Notes under the pieces: generated by a model
Seen by the model: only the letters and a program-made list of their open reading frames with translations
The model's database searches: none
Told to the model about the DNA's origin: nothing
Made by a program: the position numbers and the translations under genes
Assembly: GCF_018614615.1 (NCBI RefSeq)
Contig: NZ_JAGGOK010000074.1
Location: 1-64,000 of the forward strand
From: Streptomyces sp. ISL-100
GTDB lineage: Bacteria > Actinomycetota > Actinomycetes > Streptomycetales > Streptomycetaceae
Direction of reading: 5' to 3'
Length of the DNA stretch: 64,000 nt
Part shown: positions 59,097-64,000 of the stretch, one piece after another
Numbering within the stretch: position 1 is the first letter of the stretch
How the letters are laid out: each line of letters begins with the position of its first letter

Positions 59097-59248
59097 GACT
59101 GAACAGTATCGACCGCGTTCTGTACAAACCACATGGTCTCGCTGTGCGGGCGTGGTCCCCTGTCCGTACGCAGCGGCGTACGGGCCATTGACAGTGCCCG
59201 GCGGCGCGTCAACTCTGAAACCGGAGCAGCCGGGGAGGCAACGCCACG

Positions 59249-59926
59249 ATGCCGACAGCGCGAGAAGCCTTGTTGCACGCCGCCTTCACCGCGCTCGCGG
59301 GTCGTCCGTGGCCCGGAGTGCGGATGGTTGACGTGGCCGCCTCGGCCCGCGTCTCGCGGCAGAGCCTCTACAACGAGTTCGGAAGCAAGGACGGCCTCGC
59401 CCGCGCGCTGGTGCGCCGTGAGGCCGACGGCTATCTGGCGGGAGTCGAGCGGGCGCTGGCCGGCGGGACGGCCCATGCGGCCGGAACGGCCGATCCGGCG
59501 GCGGGCATCCAGGACCGGCTCGTCGCCGTCGCCGAGTGGACCGTCGCCGCCGCCCGCGCCAATCCGCTCGTACGCGCCCTGCTCACCGGCTGCTGGGGCG
59601 AGTGGCTGCCCGCACCGCACCCCGCCAGGACCGTCCGCAGCGTCTCGGTGTCCCCGGTGCCCGCCCAGCGCCGCGCCGACGCCGGTTCGCCGGGGCCCGC
59701 CGAGCTGGCCGCGGCGGTGCGGGACAGGGCGCTCGCCGCGCTCGGGAGAGGACGTACGAAGGAGGAGGCCGCGGACATCGCGTACCGCTGCGAGCTGACC
59801 GTGCGGCTCGCGCTCTCGTACGTTGTCGCGCCCCCGGCTTCCGGGGAGGACTTCGCGCGGCTGCTGCGGATCGCCCTGCGCGGGCCGAGTCTCATTGGGC
59901 CGAGCCCGAGAGCTGGAGCCCGATGA
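59249..59926 (+). CDS. TetR-family regulator
   Basis: A 225-residue TetR-type regulator. The HTH spans VRMVDVAASARVSRQSLYNEFGSK (in parts VRMVDVAASARVS and RQSLYNEFGSK). ATG at 59249 has GGGGAGG about 10 bases upstream. Its last 35 bases overlap, on the opposite strand, the 3' end of an SMR exporter gene, so the two are convergent. It is a candidate repressor of that exporter. Confidence 0.88.
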   Translation: MPTAREALLHAAFTALAGRPWPGVRMVDVAASARVSRQSLYNEFGSKDGLARALVRREADGYLAGVERALAGGTAHAAGTADPAAGIQDRLVAVAEWTVAAARANPLVRALLTGCWGEWLPAPHPARTVRSVSVSPVPAQRRADAGSPGPAELAAAVRDRALAALGRGRTKEEAADIAYRCELTVRLALSYVVAPPASGEDFARLLRIALRGPSLIGPSPRAGAR

Positions 59927-60215
59927 CGCCGATGATCACCAGCGAGATCGAAATCAGCTTCAGCGTCGAGACCACGTCGCCGAGGAAGATCATCCCGTAG
60001 ATCGCGGTGCCCGCGGCGCCGATGCCGGTCCACACCGCGTACGCCGGACCCACATCGAGCTTCCTCAGCGCGAGCGTCAGCAGGCCGAAACTCCCCAGCG
60101 CGAACGCGGCGAAGGCGACCGTGGGCCAGAGCCGCGTGAACCCGTGGGACAGCTTCAGGCACACAGCGAAGCCGGTCTCCAGCAGTCCTGCCACTATCAC
60201 CAGCAGCCACGCCAT
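59892..60215 (-). CDS. SMR-family exporter (SugE/Gdx-like)
   Basis: A 107-residue protein with four membrane helices. Glu in AGLLETGFAVCLK near residue 13 is the coupling carboxylate of SMR transporters; YAVWTGIGAAGTA near 59 is the substrate-helix motif. The GFTRLWP segment and length fit the SugE/Gdx branch, which exports guanidinium and some quaternary amines. ATG at 60215 has GGGAGGG about 10 bases upstream. Confidence 0.9.
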   Translation of the reverse strand: MAWLLVIVAGLLETGFAVCLKLSHGFTRLWPTVAFAAFALGSFGLLTLALRKLDVGPAYAVWTGIGAAGTAIYGMIFLGDVVSTLKLISISLVIIGVIGLQLSGSAQ

Positions 60216-60257
60216 GGTCGGTGCCCTCCCGTGTCGGTGACTGCTTCGTCTGACTTG

Positions 60258-60271
60258 GTGCGATTATGCAC
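60258..60271. promoter_or_regulatory. possible operator at the SMR promoter
   Basis: GTGC-GATTAT-GCAC, a 4+4 palindrome, overlaps a CATAAT -10-like sequence on the minus strand about 45 bases before the SMR start. It could be bound by the neighbouring TetR protein. Confidence 0.4.
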
Positions 60272-60305
60272 TTACCAGGAGCGGCCGGCGGCAAACGCGA
60301 CGCGG

Positions 60306-61316
60306 TCAGTCTCCTTCGCGTCGCTCCCGAGTCGCGAGCAGCCGACGCAGCGAGTCCAACCTGGCCGGATCGGCGTGACCGTCGGCCACCCACTGGTCCA
60401 GCGCGCACTCCGCCTCGTCGTGGCTGCAGCCGCGCGGGCAGTTCTCCGTCCCCGGCTCCAGGTCGGGGAAGGCGAGGATGACGCGCGACGGATCCACGTG
60501 ATGGAGACCGAAGGAACGCACGCCGGGCGTATCGATCACCCAGCCCTTCCCGTCCGACAGCGGCAGCGCGAGCGCCGAAGTGGTGGTGTGCCTGCCTCGG
60601 CCCGTGACCGCGTTGACCAGGCCGGTGGTACGCCGGCGCTCCTCCGGTACGAGCGTGTTGACCAGCGTCGTCTTTCCGACACCTGAGTGGCCGACGAACG
60701 CCGTGACGTGGTCGTCGAGCTGCGCGCGGACCAGCTCGGTCGCCGCCCCGCTCTCCAGCTCCTCGCGACTGGTCACGAGGTACGGGACACCCAGCGGGCG
60801 GTACGCCTGGAGCAGCGGCTCCGGCGAGGCGAGGTCCGACTTCGTCAGCACGAGAAGGGGCGTGAGCCCGGCGTCGTACGCCGCCACCAGGCAGCGGTCG
60901 ATCATGCGCGGGCGTGGCTCGGGGTCGGCCAGGGCCGTGACGATCGCGAGCTGGTCGGCATTGGCGACGACCACCCGCTCGAACGGATCGTCGTCGTCGG
61001 CGGTGCGGCGCAGCACCGAGGCGCGCGGCTCGACGCGGACGATGCGGGCCAGCGTGTCCTTGTCGCCCGTCAGGTCGCCGACGATGGCGACCCGGTCGCC
61101 CACGACGACGGACTTGCGGCCCAGCTCGCGGGCCTTCATCGCGATGACCGTACGGTCGTCGACGAGGCAGGTGATGCGGCCTCGGTCGACGGTCAGGACG
61201 AAGCCTTCGACGGCGTCCTCGTGCTTGGGGCGGGTATGGGTGCGAGGCCGGTTGCCCTTGCGGTTCGGGCGGGTCCGGATGTCGTCTTCGTCGGGGTTCT
61301 TGCCGTAGCGGCGCAT
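60306..61316 (-). CDS. rsgA: ribosome small-subunit GTPase RsgA
   Basis: A 336-residue circularly permuted GTPase. After an OB-like domain (about 40-100), LTKSDL (G4) near residue 156 precedes GHSGVGKTTLVN (G1) near 207 and DTPGVRSFG (G3) near 260; a zinc knuckle CPRGCSHDEAEC follows near 290. RsgA assists late 30S maturation. ATG 61316 lies 14 bases after the aroA stop, forming an aroA-rsgA operon. Confidence 0.94.
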   Translation of the reverse strand: MRRYGKNPDEDDIRTRPNRKGNRPRTHTRPKHEDAVEGFVLTVDRGRITCLVDDRTVIAMKARELGRKSVVVGDRVAIVGDLTGDKDTLARIVRVEPRASVLRRTADDDDPFERVVVANADQLAIVTALADPEPRPRMIDRCLVAAYDAGLTPLLVLTKSDLASPEPLLQAYRPLGVPYLVTSREELESGAATELVRAQLDDHVTAFVGHSGVGKTTLVNTLVPEERRRTTGLVNAVTGRGRHTTTSALALPLSDGKGWVIDTPGVRSFGLHHVDPSRVILAFPDLEPGTENCPRGCSHDEAECALDQWVADGHADPARLDSLRRLLATRERREGD

Positions 61317-61330
61317 GTCGTCAGGCCCCG

Positions 61331-62674
61331 TCAGTTTCCGTCGAGCATTCCGGTCCACATCTGCGGGAAGTCGGGCAGTGTCTTGGCGGTGGTCGCCACG
61401 TTCTCGATCTGTACGTCCTTGACGGCGAGGCCGATGATCGCGCCCGCGGTCGCCATGCGGTGGTCGTGGTACGTGTGGAAGATCCCGCCGTGCAGGCGGC
61501 GCGGCCGGATACGCAGGCCGTCCTCGGTCTCGGTGACGTCACCGCCGAGCGCGTTGATCTCCCGGGTGAGAGCGGCCAGCCGGTCGGTCTCGTGCATGCG
61601 CAGATGCGCGACACCGCGCAGTACGGACTCGGAGTCGGCCAGCGCGGCGACGGCCGCGATGCCGGGAGTCAGCTCGCCGACGTCGCCGAGGTCCACGTCG
61701 ATGCCGTGGATCGTGCCCGTACCGGTGAACGTCAGGCCCTGCTCGGTGAGCTCACAGGAACCGCCCATCTCGGTGAAGATCTCGCGCAGCGCGTCGCCCG
61801 GCTGGGTGGTGCGCTCGGGCCAGTCCGGGATGGTGACGCGGCCGCCGGTGATCAGGGCGGCGGCGAGGAACGGCTGCGCGTTGGACAGGTCGGGCTCGAT
61901 GGTCAGGTCGCGGCCGAGCAGGGCGCCGGGGGAGACCCGCCAGACGTTGGGCTCACCGCCGGACTCGGGGGTGTCCACCTGGGCGCCGACGGCGCGCAGC
62001 ATGTCGACGGTCATCAGGATGTGCGGCATGGACGGGAGGGTGGCGCCGGTGTGACGTACCTCCACGCCCTGGTTGAAGCGCGGGGCGGACAGCAGGAGCG
62101 CGCTCACGAACTGCGACGAGGAGGACGCGTCGATGTCGACCGCTCCACCGTCCAGGGCGCCGCTGCCGTGCACGGTCAGCGGGAGCGCGCCGCGGCTGTC
62201 GTCGTCGATACGGGCGCCGAGCGTGCGCAGCGCCTCGATGACGGCGCCGAGCGGGCGTTCGTACGAACGGGGGTCGCCGTCGAACCGGATGTCGCCGTCC
62301 GCGAGCGCCGCGACGGGCGGCAGGAAGCGCATCACGGTACCGGCGTTGCCGACGTCGACGGTGGCCGGGCCGTGCAGCCCCGCCGGGATCACGCGCCAGG
62401 CCTCGCCGGAGCCGTCGAGCTCGCCCGTGGCGGACGAGCTGGACGACACGGTCTCCTCGATGCCGACGCCCATCGCGCGCAGGGCGTCCGCCATCAGCAG
62501 CGTGTCGCGGGAGCGCAGCGGGTGGCGCAGCCATCCGGGTTCGGCGGCGAGGGAGGCCAGGACGAGAGCGCGATTGGTGACCGATTTCGATCCGGGCACG
62601 GTGACGGTCGCGTCGACGGCTTCGCCCGCGCGCGGGGCGGGCCAGAGGGCGGGGTGCACGGGGCTTTCGGTCAT
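61331..62674 (-). CDS. aroA: 5-enolpyruvylshikimate-3-phosphate synthase
   Basis: A 447-residue EPSP synthase. VPGSKSVTNRALVLASLA lies near residue 27, GNAGTVMRFLPPVAAL near 110 (the glyphosate-binding NAGTxxR loop), RFDGDPRSYERPLG near 132, DASSSSQFVSALLL near 178 and HETDRLAAL near 355. It catalyses the sixth step of the shikimate pathway. ATG 62674 (MTESP) is preferred; ATG 62680 would add two residues. Confidence 0.95.
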   Translation of the reverse strand: MTESPVHPALWPAPRAGEAVDATVTVPGSKSVTNRALVLASLAAEPGWLRHPLRSRDTLLMADALRAMGVGIEETVSSSSSATGELDGSGEAWRVIPAGLHGPATVDVGNAGTVMRFLPPVAALADGDIRFDGDPRSYERPLGAVIEALRTLGARIDDDSRGALPLTVHGSGALDGGAVDIDASSSSQFVSALLLSAPRFNQGVEVRHTGATLPSMPHILMTVDMLRAVGAQVDTPESGGEPNVWRVSPGALLGRDLTIEPDLSNAQPFLAAALITGGRVTIPDWPERTTQPGDALREIFTEMGGSCELTEQGLTFTGTGTIHGIDVDLGDVGELTPGIAAVAALADSESVLRGVAHLRMHETDRLAALTREINALGGDVTETEDGLRIRPRRLHGGIFHTYHDHRMATAGAIIGLAVKDVQIENVATTAKTLPDFPQMWTGMLDGN

Positions 62675-62775
62675 GGCCATCACTTTAGTGGCTCGCGGGG
62701 AAGCCGGATCTTGATCAAATGTGGCGAAACCCGGGCGTAACTCAGTGTTGACGACACCTGACGACCGGTGATGAC

Positions 62776-62805
62776 CGTTACAGCCCGAGTACGTTACAGC
62801 CCGAG
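62776..62805. repeat. 16-bp direct repeat across the M50 stop codon
   Basis: CGTTACAGCCCGAG occurs at 62776-62789 and 62792-62805. The second copy holds the last codons and TAA stop of the M50 gene; the first is a downstream duplicate. Confidence 0.75.
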
Positions 62806-63507
62806 CAGCCAGCGGCCGCCGCCCAGCAGAGCGCAGACCGACACCGTGTGGAAGAAGAACAGCCACAGCACGGCCGGTACGTGCGTGAGCCGCGACAGCT
62901 GGTCGGCGTCCGAGTCGGGGGCACCGCCGTGACGGCGCTTGGACTGGAGCTCGAAGGCGGGACGAACGCCGCCAATGAGCATGAACCAGACGGCGGCGTA
63001 CGCGAAGGCGGCCTGGACCTCGGCGGTCGTCAGCCAGGAGACAAGGAGAAAGGCCGCGCCGGTGACGATCACTGTCAGGGCGCCGTACGCGTTCCGGATC
63101 ATCACCAGCATCGCGAGCAGCAGGGCCGTCGCGATCCAGAGGAAGAGCGTGATGTGGTTCGCCGCGAGCAGCCAGGCACCGCCGACGCCGAGGAGCGAGG
63201 GGGCGGTGTAGCCGGCGGCGGCCGTGAGGATCATGCCGATGCCGGTCGGCTTGCCCCGGCTGACGGTCAGACCGCTGGTGTCGGAGTGAAGACGTATGCC
63301 GTCCAGGCTGCGGCCTGTGAGCAGGGCGATCAGGCCGTGGCCGCCCTCGTGGGCAATGGTGATGGCGTTGCGTGCCACCCGCCATATGACACGCGGGACG
63401 ACGACGGCGAGGGCGACGAGGGCGGTTGCGATCACGAGCCACTGGTCGGGATCGGGCTGCGTACCGAACACGCGGTCCCACAGGTCGCCGAGATGGGTGC
63501 TGTCCAT
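62794..63507 (-). CDS. M50-family membrane metallopeptidase
   Basis: A 237-residue integral membrane protein with about six hydrophobic segments. IAHEGGHGLIALL near residue 51 holds the HExxH zinc motif inside a membrane helix, typical of M50 site-2-type proteases. This M50B-like family is common beside aroA in Streptomyces, as I recall it. Substrate unknown. ATG at 63507 precedes the divergent SRAP gene. Confidence 0.88.
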   Translation of the reverse strand: MDSTHLGDLWDRVFGTQPDPDQWLVIATALVALAVVVPRVIWRVARNAITIAHEGGHGLIALLTGRSLDGIRLHSDTSGLTVSRGKPTGIGMILTAAAGYTAPSLLGVGGAWLLAANHITLFLWIATALLLAMLVMIRNAYGALTVIVTGAAFLLVSWLTTAEVQAAFAYAAVWFMLIGGVRPAFELQSKRRHGGAPDSDADQLSRLTHVPAVLWLFFFHTVSVCALLGGGRWLLGL

Positions 63508-63556
63508 TTTCCGGGCGGCTCCTTGAGGTCTGGGCAGTCGTGGCAGTCTGGCACTT

Positions 63557-64000
63557 ATGTGCGGACGGTATGCAGCGAGCCGGAGGCCCGAGGATCTCGT
63601 CGGGCTGTTCGATGTGCGGAAGTGGGACCCCAAGGAGGCGCTCGCTCCGGACTGGAACGTGGCTCCTACGAAGGAAGTCCACGTGGTTCTGGAGCGTCCT
63701 GTGAAGGACGCGCGGGACGACGGTCCGGTTCGCCAGCTGAGGAAGTTGAAGTGGGGGCTCGTGCCGTCGTGGGCGAAGTCACCCGAGGGCGCGGCGCGGA
63801 TGATCAACGCGCGGGCGGAGACGGTGCACGAGAAGCCGTCGTTCCGGCAGCTGTTCGTCTCGCGGCGCTGTCTCATTCCGGCCGACGGCTACTACGAGTG
63901 GGTCACCGGCGCCGGCGAGCGGCAGCTGGAGGAGCAGGGGAAGAAGAAACGGCCGCGAAAGCAGCCGTACTTCGTGACGCCGGCGGACGGGTCGGTCATG
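63557..64000 (+). CDS. SRAP/HMCES abasic-site protein, 5' part (runs off window)
   Basis: The first 148 codons of a SOS-response-associated peptidase. It opens MCGRYAASRRPEDL; Cys2, exposed after Met removal, is the residue that crosslinks to abasic DNA. NVAPTKEV, WGLVPSWAK, MINARAETV and CLIPADGYYEW are family motifs. The catalytic His region would lie beyond the edge. ATG at 63557 is fixed by the need for Cys2. Confidence 0.92.
   Translation, partial: MCGRYAASRRPEDLVGLFDVRKWDPKEALAPDWNVAPTKEVHVVLERPVKDARDDGPVRQLRKLKWGLVPSWAKSPEGAARMINARAETVHEKPSFRQLFVSRRCLIPADGYYEWVTGAGERQLEEQGKKKRPRKQPYFVTPADGSVM

Overview
The window is very GC-rich, with strongly G/C-biased third codon positions, many GTG starts and dense coding on both strands. 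Together with a WhiB-family regulator, a mycoredoxin, AdnAB-type helicase-nucleases and DUF3107/DUF3152/DUF2342 proteins, this points to a Streptomyces-type actinomycete chromosome. From memory, much of the gene content and order matches Mycobacterium tuberculosis Rv3193c-Rv3208A (UPF0182, YlbL, DUF2342, ThiF-like, ABC1 kinase, whiB7, uvrD2, mrx1, nudC, adnB, adnA, ATL, moeZ, DUF3152, TetR, DUF3107). Most of the window is therefore old actinobacterial core with lineage-specific insertions, not a recently acquired island.

Layout. 0-4 kb: DUF3107, TetR, a small acidic protein, an alpha/beta hydrolase and a DUF3152 metzincin-like protein. 4-9.3 kb: a four-gene exopolysaccharide-like cassette made of a PelF-type glycosyltransferase, an 8-TM membrane protein, an NAD-dependent epimerase and a spherulin-4/Sph3-like glycosidase. 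9.3-22 kb: moeZ; a plasmid-like parAB pair; two tripeptidyl-aminopeptidase lipoproteins, one frameshifted; a molybdate operon (HTH-TOBE regulator, modA, fused modBC); a kinase-like/LPG-synthase membrane protein; and an alkyltransferase-like protein. 22-36 kb: adnA and adnB, an M20 peptidase, nudC, mycoredoxin, uvrD2, then whiB7 with a full attenuator leader.

36-43 kb: two small proteins, an ABC1 kinase, an orphan E1/ThiF-like protein, a YgjP-type metalloprotease, and a TerD-AIM24 fusion with two further AIM24 proteins. 43-52.7 kb: NUDIX, DUF2342, an SDR/epimerase followed by a 181-bp palindromic MITE-like element, moaE, a 56-residue membrane protein, a PDZ-Lon protease, a PPA1309-type protein and UPF0182. 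52.7-55.6 kb: two identical initiator tRNA genes flanking a Sel1-repeat gene. 55.6-64 kb: a divergent catR/catA pair, a CBS protein, hisN, TetR with an SMR exporter, rsgA, aroA, an M50 peptidase and the 5' part of an SRAP/HMCES gene.

Functional themes are DNA repair (AdnAB, UvrD2, ATL, SRAP), molybdenum uptake and cofactor synthesis (ModABC, MoeZ, MoaE), thiol/oxidative and antibiotic stress (mycoredoxin, WhiB7, CatR/CatA) and a possible Pel-like glycan. The least explained DNA is a five-unit palindromic array at 15.6 kb, the palindromic element at 46.8 kb, the repeat-bearing linker in AdnB, and the Pel-like cassette. All calls come from reading the sequence; no database search was run.
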